A stretch of 64,000 bases of DNA from positions 217,684,000-217,747,999 of the forward strand of contig NC_073304.1 of the NCBI RefSeq assembly GCF_027595985.1, written 5' to 3'. Within the stretch, counting starts at the first letter, position 1; each line of letters opens with the position of its first letter. Positions 31,067 to 41,585 of the stretch are shown here, piece after piece. The stretch comes from Sorex araneus. Lineage: Eukaryota > Chordata > Mammalia > Eulipotyphla > Soricidae. Under the pieces are notes generated by a model, which searched no databases, had not been told where the DNA came from, and saw nothing but the letters and a program-made list of their open reading frames with translations. The translations under genes were made by a program, and so were the position numbers.

Positions 31067-33000
31067 CGCACGCGGGGCAGGGCGCGGGTCAGCGGCGGGC
31101 GGGCCCCCCGGGGGGGACCCGCGCCCACCAGCCCACCCGGCCTGGCCTCTCCCTGGAGTCGAGGGTGAGTCGAGGCTTGGGGGAGGGGGCTCAGCCCTTG
31201 GTGGTGGTGGGGGGGGGGGCGGGAGTCGCAGAACTTAGCACAGGTGGGTGGAGGCAGGAAGGGGTGAGTTGATTCTCAACTATGGGTGTCCGGGACACAG
31301 CCCGGGTCCGGGCGGTTGACCAGTGCTCCGCCGGAGTCTCCAGACCCACCTCGAGGGAGACGCCGGGAGTGGGGGGAGCCCCACCACCTCCTCTCCCCCT
31401 GCAGGGAACTCCACCCAGGATTGGGGGTTGACACGAAAGGAGTCCCCTCTTCCATCACGGTGGGGCTGGGTCCTGCGTCCTGGGGGGGTTCCCCTGCCAC
31501 TAGGCCCAGCGAGGCCCGCTCCCTCCTGCCGCCCCCTGGCCTCCATCTCCTGCGACTCCTCACGCCTCCCTGAACCCCGACACTCACTGCCCCCCCTCGG
31601 GGGACCCCAGACTTCCCAGGCCCACTCACCCTATGGCCAGAGCCGGGGCCTCACGGCTGAGCGCGGAATCTTGGGAGATGGCCGGGACCTGCGCTCCCCA
31701 GCCCCTCTTTCATTTTCCCTTTCGGGTTTGGCGAGGATGGATGACAGGACAGGATGGCCGAGGGGCTCGCTCTCCCCCTTCTCTTAAAGGGACAGGGTGA
31801 CCCTGCGGGGCAGCTCCACCCTGGGGAGCAGGCACGGCCACGCCCCCCGGCCCTTGCCCTTCCTTTCCATCCCTCTCGCCCCCACCCGCACCACGCCGCC
31901 CCCCACCCCTCCATTGGAAAACTGGGGTGTTGATCAGAGCCCCACCTCTCTGCTTCGGAAGCTGGGGGCTCTTCCGCACCGGAAGGTCCAGCTCTTCAGG
32001 GGAGCACTGGTGTTTGCAGAGGCAGCGAGGCATCTCGGCTCCCAGCCCGGCCACGGCTGACCTTGGGCAGTCCCCAGATTCCTCCGCGCCTGTGTCCCTC
32101 TCGGCCAGGGCCTGGCGACCCCAGACGTCCTCCCACGGAGAACGGATCCCCTGTGGAAGGTTCCCGAGCGGCTCTCTGGCTTCCTTCCTGTCCTTGCGGG
32201 GCCCCAGATTCCCTGTCGCTGTAGAAGGTGAAAGGTAAAGGGAGCCCAAGTGTCTCCTCCCCGTCGCCCCCAAGGGCTGTGGCCCTGCTGGCCGCCGGGC
32301 AGGGCTGACTCTGGGGGCCATGAGCGCCTGGGGAGGGCTGGCCCTGGGTGAGCACTGCCCGTCCATGGCTGGGGGTCAAGGCGGTTCATGCCCTGAGGCA
32401 GGAAGGCCGCAGCTTGCTCGGGCCACACAGTCGGGAGGGCCACCCATGCGCCTCGGGGACTGTCCCTCCAGCCTGACCTGGCCCTCAGGTAGTGGTGCAG
32501 GGCCTCTGGAGCCCACACTCTGGGGGCGCCGAGAGCTGGGGATGCTTGTCGGGCCCCTGGACTTGCCTCCGTGGTGCCATTTGCCCTCTGCAGCCCGTCT
32601 GTCTGTGCCGCCGGTGGGGGCCACTGCCTGGCTTCAGGAAGGGGTGGGGAGGTGCCCTTCGGGGCCTGGCCCTGCCTGGAAAATCCCTGTGTTGGTGCCC
32701 GGACGTGCTGGGGGGCCTCCCACCCGGTTCCGGGGAGTGGGCGCAGCTGGGGAGACGCTGACCTGGACACGGGCCAAAGGAAAGCACGTGCTGGGACCCC
32801 ACACCGCAAAAACAGGAAACGGGGCTGGGGGCTGCCAACCTCCACCTGCTCCTGGCAAATCTGGTCTCCGACCCCCACCTGCGACGCCCCAGCCCCCCCA
32901 CCCCCCCGCCCTGCTCCAGGAATTGGGCCTGCCCCGTCCCCAGAGCCCTTGCTGGGTCAGGCCATCCAGCCAGCCTGGAAAAATCCCAGCAGCCCTGGTG
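31067..33000. other. GJD3 upstream flank / intergenic, no feature recognised
   Basis: GC-rich unique-looking DNA with G-runs (31207-31219). GJD3 promoter elements and its noncoding exon probably lie here but I cannot place them. Frames on both strands have no recognisable domains. Confidence 0.5.
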
Positions 33001-33382
33001 GGGGAGGAAGAGGAGGAGGAGGAGGAGGAGGGAGGAGGAGGAGGAGGAGGAGGAGGAGGAGGAGGAGGAGGAGGAGGGAGGAGGAAGAGGAGAAGGAGGA
33101 GGAGGAGGAGGAAGGGGGGAAGAGGAGGAGGAGGAAGAGGAGGAGAAGGAGGAGGAGGAGGGAGGAGGAGGAGAAGGAGAAGGAAGAAGGGGAGGAGGAG
33201 GAGGAAGAGGAGGAGGAGGAGGAGGAGGGAAGAGGAGGAGGAGAAGTAGGAGGAAGAAGGGGAGGAGAAGGAGGAGGGGGAGGAGGAGGAGGGAGGAGGG
33301 AGGAGAAGGAAGAGGAGGAGGAAGAAGGGGAGGAGGAGGAGGAGGAAGGAGGAGGAGGAGGAGGAGGGGGAGGAGGAGGAGG
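33001..33382. repeat. (GGA)n/(GAG)n homopurine tract
   Basis: About 380 bp of almost uninterrupted G/A trinucleotide repeat with AGG/GAAG variants. It gives spurious poly-Glu, poly-Gly and poly-Arg frames on plus and poly-Leu/Pro/Ser frames on minus. It has strong triplex and G-quadruplex potential. Confidence 0.98.
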
Positions 33383-33727
33383 CGGCCCACCGTGGCCCCG
33401 GGCTGTCCCGTGTCTGATGCAGCAGGGACAGGAGACGCCACAATCTCGCCCGCTCTCCTTCCAGATAGCCCCATCCAGCCGGGAAGGTGTCGCTGAGGCT
33501 CCGCAGAGCTGCCGGGGCTCGGCCTCATTCTCCGCTGGCCTGGAGGTCGGGCCTGTCCCGCCCCAGCCACGGTCACACTCAGGCCCAGACCCCCGCCCCG
33601 GCCCCTCAGGCACCACAGACGGCAGAGGCGCATAGGAGTTTGTCCCCAGAAAAGACCATCTGAGATGCCTGGAGACCACCATGCGTGGCCTGTGCTTCCC
33701 CCCACCCTCGTATCCCTCCAACAATTT

Positions 33728-34090
33728 AATTTTTTTTTAAACTTCTGGTCTGGAGCGATAGCACAGTGGTTGGGCTTTCGCCTTTCACGCGGCCGACCTG
33801 AGTTCGATTCCTCCGCCCCTCTCGGAGAGCCCGGCAAGCTACCGAAAGTATGGAGCCCGCGCGGCAGAGCCTGGCAAGCTACCCGTGGCGTATGGGATAT
33901 GCCAAAAACAGTAACAATAAGTCTCTCAATGAGAGATGTTACTGGTGCCCGCTTGAACAAATTCATGAGCAACGGGATGACAGTGACAGTGACAGTAAAC
34001 TTCTGGCAGTGCTTGGGGAACCGGACATGGTGCTGTGGATCAAACTGGGATCAGCCGTGTGCAAGGCAAGTGCTTTACCCCATACTCTCT
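33728..34090 (-). mobile_element. old SINE type A, minus, interrupted by a type B SINE
   Basis: The poly-T end at 33728-33740 and the continuation 34007-34090 (CAGTGCTTGGGGAACC, GGATCAAACTGGGATCAGCC, GCAAGGCAAGTGC) form one reverse SINE. Confidence 0.75.
33749..33995 (+). mobile_element. intact SINE type B (ACAGTG tail), plus, 11-bp TSD
   Basis: Head TCTGGAGCGATAGCACAGTGG, hairpin segment CCCCTCTCGGAGAGCCCGG, body GATATGCCAAAAACAGTAAC and ATGTTACTGGTGCCCGC, and end GGGATGACAGTGACAGTGACAG. Flanked by TAAACTTCTGG at 33738-33748 and 33996-34006. The insertion ends in the GACAGT repeat with no poly(A), which defines the 3' end of this SINE type. Confidence 0.96.
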
Positions 34091-34146
34091 TAGTGTCCAG
34101 TGTGGATATAAGTAAAGCTGTTAAGACGAGCACCAGAATGCAAATA

Positions 34147-34325
34147 CTTTTTTTTTCTTTGCTTTTTGGGTGACACCTGATGATGCACAGGGGTTACTCC
34201 TGGCTCTGCACTCAGGAATGACTCCTGGCAGTGCTCAGGGAACCATATGGGATGCTGAGGCTTGAACCCAGGTCGGCTGCATGCAAGGCAAGCACCTTAC
34301 CCACTGTACTATTGCTCCGGCCCTG
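34147..34325 (-). mobile_element. SINE type A, minus
   Basis: TTTGCTTTTTGGGTGACACC to ACTATTGCTCCGGCCCTG, close to consensus. Confidence 0.93.
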
Positions 34326-34334
34326 GGTGTTAAG

Positions 34335-34466
34335 CCTTTTTTATTTCAGCCCACACCCGGCAATGCTCAGGGCTCACTCCCGGTGAGGCTCAGGGGACCT
34401 TCTGGGGTGCCGGGGCTGGGACTGGGGCTACATGCCCGAAGCCCTGTGCTGTCTCTCGGGCTTTAT
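34335..34466 (-). mobile_element. old SINE type A, minus
   Basis: CCCACACCCGGCAATGCTCAG, GGGGTGCCGGGGCTGGGAC and GCTGTCTCTCGGGCT. Confidence 0.7.
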
Positions 34467-34818
34467 AGTGGCGCATCATCTTACATTTCTCCTTCCCGCT
34501 TTTCCCAGGCTCCCAGGAGCCAAGGCTGCTTCTCTGAGGACAGCAGTTCTTGCCCGGTTTCCAGCTGCGCCCGTGGTGTGCTAGAGAGTGCAGAGCCTTG
34601 ATTGCCCCTTCTCCAGGAGGGCAGGAGGCCTCACTCCATTCGTGACTGTGTCCTGGGTCCATGTCACTTCTGGCACTCAGGGCTTCCGGACACCTGCGGG
34701 AGTGTTGCCTCCAGGGAGGCCCAACGGTCTCCGGTCTCCAGATCTTCACTGGACCTGTTCCCACTTCTGTGCCTGGGCTGATAGAGTAAAGGCCGAAGAC
34801 CACAGAATAAAGCAAGGT

Positions 34819-34988
34819 TTGGGGGCTAGAACGATAGTACAGGGAGAAGGGATTTGCCTTGCATGCGGCCGACCCAGGTTCGATCCCCAGCATCCCGTAG
34901 GGCCCCCTAAGCACAGCCAGGAGTCATTCCTGAGTGCAGAGTCAGGAGTAACCCCTGAGCATCGCCGGATGTGGCCCTCTCAAAAAGC
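34819..34988 (+). mobile_element. SINE type A, plus
   Basis: TGGGGGCTAGAACGATAGTACA, GGTTCGATCCCCAGCATCCC, GAGTGCAGAGTCAGGAGTAA and ATGTGGCCCTCTCAAAAAGC. Confidence 0.9.
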
Positions 34989-35119
34989 AGGGTCTGGGCT
35001 GCTCGTACATCTGGGCCTCCACCAACATGAGCCTTCGATCAGCCGGGCAGGGCCCCCAGGTATGGCTCAGTGGTGGGACCACCTGCAGGGGAAGGGAGTT
35101 TGGGGTTTTTGTTTGGGGG

Positions 35120-35370
35120 GTCAGGTTGGAGGCGTGGGTCATACCCAAGGGTACTCAGGGTTTACTCCTGAATCTGTGCTCAGGGTCACTTGGGCTGTTG
35201 CTTAGGGGACCGTTTGTGGTAAGATGGAACGGGTCAGCAGCACGGATGGCTCTCCCAGCCCTGGGTCTTGTTTGGTTTGGTTTTGTGGGCCAAGCCCAGT
35301 GCGGGGGGATGGAACCTGGTTCTCCAGACTGGCTCTCCCGAGGGAGTCCCGCATGCCGAGCAACTCAGCC
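35120..35370 (-). mobile_element. degenerate SINE fragments, minus
   Basis: GTCATACCCAAGGGTACTCAG, GTTTACTCCTGAATCTGTGC, GGGGACCGTTTGTGGT and a second start TTTTGTGGGCCAAGCCCAGTG. Confidence 0.45.
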
Positions 35371-35699
35371 TTTCGAGTTAAATCCAAGGGTAAGGATTTT
35401 TGTAATCAGCCTCTAGAGAATTCCCAGATCCCCCCACGCCCCCATGCAGTTTCCCTCCTGTTACTTTTTTCCTGCGCTTCCAAGGCAAAGAAGGGGGAGC
35501 CTGTCAAACTGCGAAACCCCTGGCTCGTAGATGAGGCTGCCAGCAGAGCCCAGCCACAGACCGAGCCACGCTGCCCCGTGAACCACTTAAAAGTGGCCGA
35601 GACGGGCAGGCAGGACCTCCAGTGGGTGTAATTCCCCTCTGCTCTAGGACAGAGCCAAGAGGCTCGAGCATTATTGCCATGTGTGGCCCAAAAGTTTAA

Positions 35700-36010
35700 C
35701 AGTGTAGGTACTGACCCCAGAGAATTGAAAAAGAAAACAAGTTTCTCTAAAAAAGGATTTGCCCTCCCGTGTTCACAACAGCTTTATTTATAATACATTC
35801 ACCCTGGACACCACCCAGATGTCCATCAACAGGTGAGTGAATAAACAAACGTGCGCAATGGAATAATCTTTGGCCAAAAGAAGAGGAAAACGACTGATAC
35901 GTGTAGCAGCATGAATTTCAAACACATCATGTGGGATGAGAGAAGCCAGATACCAAGCAGACATAACTGCATTTCATTCGTATCAAGTTCTGGAATTGCT
36001 GACGCTGACC
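35700..36010 (+). mobile_element. LINE-1 3'-end fragment (ancient L1M-like)
   Basis: GAGAATTGAAAA, GTGTTCACAACAGCTTTATT, CACCCAGATGTCCATCAACAG, GTGAATAAACAAAC, GCAATGGAATAATC, ACTGATACGTGTAGCAGCATG and GAGAGAAGCCAGA occur in the order of the mammalian L1 3' region. It is a diverged plus-strand fragment. Confidence 0.85.
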
Positions 36011-36049
36011 TCCAGTGGGGAACTGAGGGCAGTGTCTGGGATCCAGGCC

Positions 36050-36178
36050 TGGAGAGGCGCTTTGAGTCGAGCACACAGTTTGCATGCGGGAGCCCTGGAC
36101 TTGACCCCTGGCATTGCATGGCCCCCCCAAGCACTGCCAAGTGTGGTTTCTTTCTTTTTTAAAAAAAAAAAAAAAGAT
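36050..36178 (+). mobile_element. truncated old SINE, plus, poly(A) end
   Basis: AGCACACAGTTTGCATGCGG, GGACTTGACCCCTGGCATTG and AGCACTGCCAAGTGTGG then poly(A). Confidence 0.6.
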
Positions 36179-36180
36179 GA

Positions 36181-36353
36181 GGGGCTGGAGCGATAGAACA
36201 GCAGGTAGGGCATTTACCTTGCACTCAGCTGACCTGGGTTCAATTCCCAGCATCCCATATGGTCCCCTGAGCACCGCCAGGAGTAATTCCTAAGTGCAGA
36301 GTCAGGAGTAACCCCTGAGCATAGCCGGGTGTGACCAAAAAAAAAAAAAAAAA
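36181..36353 (+). mobile_element. SINE type A, plus
   Basis: A near-full-length copy from GGGGCTGGAGCGATAGAACAG to CCGGGTGTGACC plus a 16-nt A-tail. The A box is mutated (TAGAACAGCAG). Confidence 0.95.
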
Positions 36354-36583
36354 CCTTCTTTGGGGGGGTTCTTGAACAGGGTCACAGGGCAGCCACTCCT
36401 GAAGATGCTGAGTGCTGAGCTGGTGGCTAACCAGGCCATGGGCATTGCTCAGTGACCACTAGGACCTCACCTGTGGTGTATGGTGCAGGGACGCCATGAA
36501 GGGCCTGGGGATAATCTCAGGGCCACAGCAGTTAGACAGGTGCTGAGAATTTTGAAATAAAAAAAAAACAAACATCAATACTG

Positions 36584-36782
36584 GGGCCGGAGAGATAGCA
36601 CAGTGGAGAGGGCTTTTGCCTTGTATGCAGCCAACTCTTTTCCAATCCCTGGCATCCCATAAGGTCCCCTGAGCACTGCCAGGAGTCATTCCTGAGTGCA
36701 GAGCCAGGAGTAACGCCTGAGCATCGCTGGGTGTGAACCCAAAAAGCCAACCCCCCAGCCCCCCAAAAAATAAACAACCCCA
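36584..36782 (+). mobile_element. SINE type A, plus, 14-bp TSD
   Basis: GGGCCGGAGAGATAGCACAG to GTGTGAACCCAAAAAGCC and an A-rich tail, flanked by AAACATCAATACTG at 36570-36583 and 36783-36796. Confidence 0.95.
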
Positions 36783-36910
36783 AAACATCAATACTGAGAT
36801 TTGGGGCTGGAGATGCCCGGTTGGGATGGGGGTGTAGGCTCACTTTTGAAGTTGAGCCCTGTCTGCAGTTGTGGTATCCCGAAGCCCATTCTTTGGGAGT
36901 TTTGTCATTC

Positions 36911-37089
36911 TTTTATTTTTTTTTTGCTTTTTGGGGTCACACCCGGCAATGCACAGGGGTTACTCCTGGCTCTGCACTTAGGAATCACTCCTGGCGGTGC
37001 TCAGGGGACCATATGGGATGCTGGGAATCGAACCTGGGTTGGCCGCGTGCAAGGCAAATGCCCTACCCGCTGTGCTATCACTCCAGCCC
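36911..37089 (-). mobile_element. SINE type A, minus, 10-bp TSD
   Basis: A near-consensus reverse copy flanked by TTTGTCATTC at 36901-36910 and 37090-37099. The B-box complement GGAATCGAACC is intact. Confidence 0.96.
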
Positions 37090-37211
37090 TTTGTCATTCA
37101 TTTTGTGTCCTCGCTGGTGACTAGGTGCAGACTCAGTCTAATTGGACAGAACCCGCGCGTGGCAGTACCTTTGTCCCTTCCCCACATCCCACGCACATCA
37201 TCATTTTGCGT

Positions 37212-37515
37212 GTTTTGTGGACCACACCTGGTATTGCTCAGGGGTTACTTCTGGCTCTAAGCGTCTGCTCAGGGATTACTCCTGATGTTCCTTGGGGGCC
37301 CTTAGCAGGTTGGTCTTGTGAAGTGCAAACACCTAGACCCCTATCCCTGCCCTGTGGCCCCACATGCTCATTTTGCCTTTTTTAGGCCACACTGGGTGAT
37401 AGTAGGGATTATTCCTGACTCTGCACTCAGTAATTACTTTCGGAGGTGCTTGGGGGAGCATATGAGGTGCTGGGGATTGCACCAGACTGGGTAACTACCC
37501 ACTCTACTCTGGTCC
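37212..37515 (-). mobile_element. two old SINE copies, minus
   Basis: 37212-37330 (GGACCACACCTGGTATTGCTC) and 37378-37515 (GGCCACACTGGGTGATAGTAG to CTACTCTGGTCCC). Confidence 0.75.
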
Positions 37516-37970
37516 CTCACTGTGCCTTTTAGTCGCTGTGCCCTCAGATCTTCACTGCTGATAACATTTGGTTTTGTAATACACCAGAAGTATGTGCTCA
37601 CGCCCTCAGTTTTAGCCTTTTCATTGTTTAGCGAGTCATGTCTTTAGCAAAGACAACTAATGATGCAGCACATAATTTAGGTTTTTGCTCCCCTGAATTC
37701 TACAAACATACTAATCGCAGTACAACCATTTCTTGTCCCGTTTGACAAGGCTCGTAGACTATGCTTTAATGAAAATCCTCTTTTTTTATTTATCTAAGAG
37801 CAGCCATTTTAGTATGGTGTGACTTTAGGGCCTGAGAACTAGGCACACTGCCATTGGGAGCAGAAAATAGATATCAAATGGAGCTCAGGGAGAGGGCAAA
37901 TTCCTCCTTCCCTACTGTTTTATTTAGGCCCTGAAAGTATTAGATGACATTTTCTCCAAATTGGGAGGGG
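37516..37970. other. AT-rich unique sequence at the compositional boundary
   Basis: The first long AT-rich, SINE-free stretch going right. I recognise no element in it. Confidence 0.5.
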
Positions 37971-37974
37971 TTGT

Positions 37975-38153
37975 CTTTTTTTTGTTTGTTTGTTTTTGGG
38001 TCATAACCGGCAATGCACAGGGGTCATTCCTGGCTCATGTGCTCAGGAATTACTCCTGGCGTGCTCAGGGGACCATATGGGATGCTGGGAATCAAACCCG
38101 GGTCAGCTGTGTGGAAGGCAAACATCCTACCCGCTGTGCTATCACTCCAGCCC
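37975..38153 (-). mobile_element. SINE type A, minus
   Basis: GTTTTTGGGTCATAACCGGC to GCTATCACTCCAGCCCCC, full length with single-base indels. Confidence 0.93.
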
Positions 38154-38184
38154 CCTTTTTAAAAAAGAAACAAAAACAAAAACA

Positions 38185-38500
38185 CAAAACACCCAGTGGC
38201 ACTCAGCAATGACCCCTGGTGGTACTCGGGAACCATATGTGGCTCTGGGATTTGAACTAGGGTTGGTGATGTGCAAGGCAAATACATGAAGTCCTGTACT
38301 CTGTCTACTACCCCCCAAGAACTATTTTTTTTTTTTGACGGAGTGTTTGTTGGGTCACACTTGACAGACACACCTGGCTCTGCATTCAGGGATCACTCCT
38401 GGTGAGCTCAGGGGATCATAAGCAGTGCTGGAGATTGAACTGGGTTGGCTGCAAATAAGGCAAGAGCCCAACGCACTGTACTAGTACTCTGGCACTGGAA
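38185..38500 (-). mobile_element. two degenerate SINE copies, minus
   Basis: 38185-38320 (CACCCAGTGGCACTCAGCAAT, TTTGAACTAGGGTTGG) and 38330-38500 (GGGTCACACTTGACAGACAC to GTACTAGTACTCTGGC). Confidence 0.7.
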
Positions 38501-38507
38501 TTAAATT

Positions 38508-38842
<335 letters not shown>

Positions 38843-38876
38843 AACTAAATTTCTTAATGTAAGAATTGCTGGGACA

Positions 38877-39045
38877 TGGGGCTGGAGTGATAGCATAGCG
38901 GGTAGGGCGTTTGCCTTGCACGCGGCCGACCCGGGTTCAAATCCCAGCATCCCATATGGTCCCCTGAGCACCGCCAGGAGTAATTCCTGAGTGCAGAGCC
39001 AGGAGTAACCCCTGTGCATCGCCAGGTGTGACCCCCCCAAAAAAA
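38877..39045 (+). mobile_element. SINE type A, plus, 16-bp TSD
   Basis: GGGGCTGGAGTGATAGCATAG to CCAGGTGTGACCCCCCC plus A-tail, flanked by AAGAATTGCTGGGACA at 38861-38876 and 39046-39061. It sits between the TOP2A end and the TTTC tract. Confidence 0.97.
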
Positions 39046-39201
39046 AAGAATTGCTGGGACAAAAAAAAAAAAAAGACCTATTATGGCCAGGCACATCAGG
39101 TATGATTAAAATAATTCTCTAAAGGTAATGAAGAGAGATATAGGTTAGAGGCTGTAGTGCAGGGGAAGAAGGGAATCCAATGGATACAATGCTTAGAACA
39201 T

Positions 39202-39207
39202 TTTATT
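39202..39207 (-). terminator. TOP2A: TOP2A polyadenylation signal (AATAAA on minus strand)
   Basis: The plus strand TTTATT reads AATAAA in ACTGTAATAAAATGTTCTAA on the minus strand. It is the only canonical signal between the stop codon and the flanking SINE that is followed by a plausible cleavage zone. Confidence 0.75.
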
Positions 39208-39603
39208 ACAGTACAAAATTGTTGAAATTAAGCTAAATAGAAAAACATATTAAGTATATACAAAACATTAATAACACCACTCAAAGCACACACACATAAC
39301 AAGGCAGAAAGGTTTACAAAAGGTTATGAGTGTTGAAAATAATGGAAATTTCCCAAAATAGATACAATAGCTCCCTGCTAAATATGGCATAAAAATAAGA
39401 TCTCTGAGCAAACGTTTCCTATTTTTCAATCTAGAAATCAGTACTCTCCTGCTCCCACGAAACCAGCTCTTTGAGAGATCTAAAGGTTCAGAGGCAGCCA
39501 GAGGAGACAGAGCAAGAGCTGAGAATGTCACATTAATTTTCTTCATGCTGTTGATTATATTGTGGTTACAGACAAACAGCAATGGTGCTTTTCTGGGAGG
39601 GCG

Positions 39604-39757
39604 GGGACAAAGGGGGAACACACCTGGCGGTGCTCAGGGCTTATTCCTGGCTCTTCGGTCAGGGGATTACTCCTGGAGGGGCTTAGGGACTATATATGAT
39701 GCTGGGGATAGTTAGCAGGGTAAGCACCTGTCCACTGGACTATCACTCTGGCCCCAG
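39604..39757 (-). mobile_element. SINE type A inside the TOP2A 3' UTR, sense to the transcript
   Basis: ACACACCTGGCGGTGCTCAG, TTACTCCTGGAGGGGCTTAG, ATGATGCTGGGGATAG and ACTATCACTCTGGCCCC. Diverged, so an old insertion. Confidence 0.85.
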
Positions 39758-40360
39758 CAATGGTGTTTTTCTTGAGTCTGTAATAATGATCAAAAGGAAA
39801 GGAAGAATATGAGTAATTTCTCATTGCTCGAACAAAAATTCAGCACATAGAAGGCTGAGGGGCGAAGAATATTTGTATTAAAACTATAAAATGTATCTGA
39901 TGGAAAATTACCTATAAAATCTAAGAAAAGAAAATTGATCATGTTCTATCTAATATTTGCTGAAACAAAAGGAGATGGAGTAGACACTTGAATATCAAAG
40001 TGCTCCCATTTTAGAGTGAAGGGTCAATAAACAAACGACATTATGTTAAAGTGACCACAACTCTCAAGAGTGCAGGAGAACATAAAATCAGTTCAAAAAC
40101 AACAGACTCAAAACACAGACACTTTAAAGTAAGAAGAATAATGCCCAAAAGATGGTCATATGTTAGATAATATTGTAAAAGAGAAAGGGATATTTGGGCT
40201 TTACATGCGTGAGGGTTCTGGATTACCTTTACAACCTTGAGACTTCTGGATTATCTTTTCAAATTACATTCTCAGGGGAGGAAATTAAGAGCTTCAGGCA
40301 ACTTTAAAATCAGCCTTGGGCTTAATAAGACCGTTACTCAAAAAACAGTCATCTCACATT

Positions 40361-40492
40361 TTAAAACAGATCATCGTCATCATCTGACTCTTCAAGGTAC
40401 TTTATAGGCTTCTTTGCCCGTCCAGATTTTGCCCGTGGGGCGAGAGCTGAGTCTAAGTCCTGATGGAAGTCATTGGTCTCCCCCTTGGATTT
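40361..40492 (-). CDS. TOP2A: TOP2A last exon: C-terminal tail and stop
   Basis: Reads KSKGETNDFHQDLDSALAP, then RAKSGRAKKPIKYLEES and DDDDDLF stop. The basic-acidic end (KKPIKYLEES) is the vertebrate TOP2A terminus, part of the chromatin-tether segment that holds the enzyme on mitotic chromosomes. The acceptor is TTCTTGTAG. Confidence 0.97.
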   Translation of the reverse strand, partial: KSKGETNDFHQDLDSALAPRAKSGRAKKPIKYLEESDDDDDLF

Positions 40493-40712
40493 CTACAAGA
40501 AATGACAAGTCCATATAATTTGCATAACGCCAACCAACAGCATAACTTAAACATAACAGCATAACTCAATGTAAAAGGCACAACCAGACTACAATTCAAG
40601 GTTTCCACCTTTATAAGGAGTAAGAAAGAGATTTAAACTCATTCACTAGATAAGTGGCACACTGAACTTGCTACAGCTACACAGAATACAGCAGGAGCTA
40701 ATGGAGTATGAG

Positions 40713-40896
40713 TTGTTTTTTTTTTTTTTTGCTTTTTGGGTCACACCTGGTGATGCACAGGGGTTACTCCTGGCTCATGCACTCAGGAATTACTCCTGGC
40801 GGTGCTCAGGGGACCATATGGGATGCTGGGAATTGAACCCGGGTCAGCCGCGTGCAAGGCAACAGCCTTACCCACTGTGCTATTGCTCCAGCCCCT
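40713..40896 (-). mobile_element. SINE type A, minus (sense to TOP2A)
   Basis: Consensus-like reverse copy with a 17-nt T run at left. GGAATTGAACCCGGGTC and TGCTATTGCTCCAGCCCC are intact. Confidence 0.95.
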
Positions 40897-40976
40897 GGAG
40901 ATTTAAATTAACTTTCTTAAAAAAGGTGCCAAATAGTTAAGAAGAGCAAAGCCTGGCTGTGTTTCAAAATACCCAC

Positions 40977-41176
40977 CTTACTTGCAGCTGCCTTAGAAAT
41001 TCTCTCCTCAAAATTAGAGTCAGAATCATCAGAAGAAGAAGGTTTCCTTTTGCGACGAATCTTCGTTTTAGTGGGGTCAGGCTTTTTAGAGGTTTCAGAA
41101 TTCAAGCCAGAATCCTTTTTGGTTACTTTTGGTGCACCCCGTTTTTTGGTGCCTGCAGTGGTGGTGGAAGATTGAC
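40977..41176 (-). CDS. TOP2A: TOP2A exon 34: C-terminal domain with nuclear localisation signal
   Basis: Reads QSSTTTAGTKKRGAPKV, then KKPDPTKTKIRRKRKPSSS and DDSDSNFEERISKAAASK. The KTKIRRKRK stretch matches the bipartite NLS of human TOP2A. The adjacent SSSDDSDS is a CK2-type acidic serine cluster. The donor is AAG|gtgggt. Confidence 0.96.
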
Positions 41177-41397
41177 CTGCAAGACAACAAAATCATCATT
41201 ACCACTTAGAAATGACTTATCCTCTGAATTTTTGTGTTCAGGGGCTTAGAGGCTCGTACAATAGGCAGAGCTCAGGAGACCCTGTGGTTCTGGAGACCAG
41301 GGCGTCCCACAGGCAGAACTAAGCCCTTTGAATTATTTGCCTGTTTCCTCACTAACATTGGGAAAGAAACTAATAGCAGAAAATATACTAGAGAAGG

Positions 41398-41572
41398 CTT
41401 TTTTGGGTTTGTTTTTAGCCATACTTGGCTGTGCTTAGGGCTTACTCTTGGCTCTGCCCTCAGGAATTACTTCTGGCGGTGTACAGGGGGCCATACAGGG
41501 TGCTGAGGATTGAACCCCGGTTGGTCGAGTGCAACGTAAAAATACTACTTGCTAAACTGTTCCTCTGGCCCT
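41398..41572 (-). mobile_element. old SINE type A, minus
   Basis: AGCCATACTTGGCTGTGCTTA, TTACTTCTGGCGGTGTACAG and AAACTGTTCCTCTGGCCC. Confidence 0.8.
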
Positions 41573-41585
41573 GAGAGAAAATATA

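Larger units (their letters stand above)
39183..40360 (-). other. TOP2A: TOP2A 3' UTR
   Basis: From the stop codon (40361-40363) to just past the AATAAA. AT-rich. It includes a SINE at 39604-39757 that is in sense orientation with respect to the mRNA. Confidence 0.8.

Noticed and set aside
30231-31238. 335-codon plus-strand frame rich in Arg/Ala/Gly
   Set aside because: It is the antisense shadow of GJD3 in a CpG-rich exon; the minus strand reads a complete connexin.
32485-33972. 495-codon minus-strand and 354-codon plus-strand frames
   Set aside because: They are open only because the GGA trinucleotide tract lacks stops. They read as poly-Leu/Pro/Ser or poly-Glu/Gly, with flanks running into a SINE.
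36801-37124. Recurring peptide-like frames (LLLALHSGITPGGAQG and relatives) at many places
   Set aside because: They are the reverse strand of SINE type A read through, the same in dozens of copies, not a gene family.
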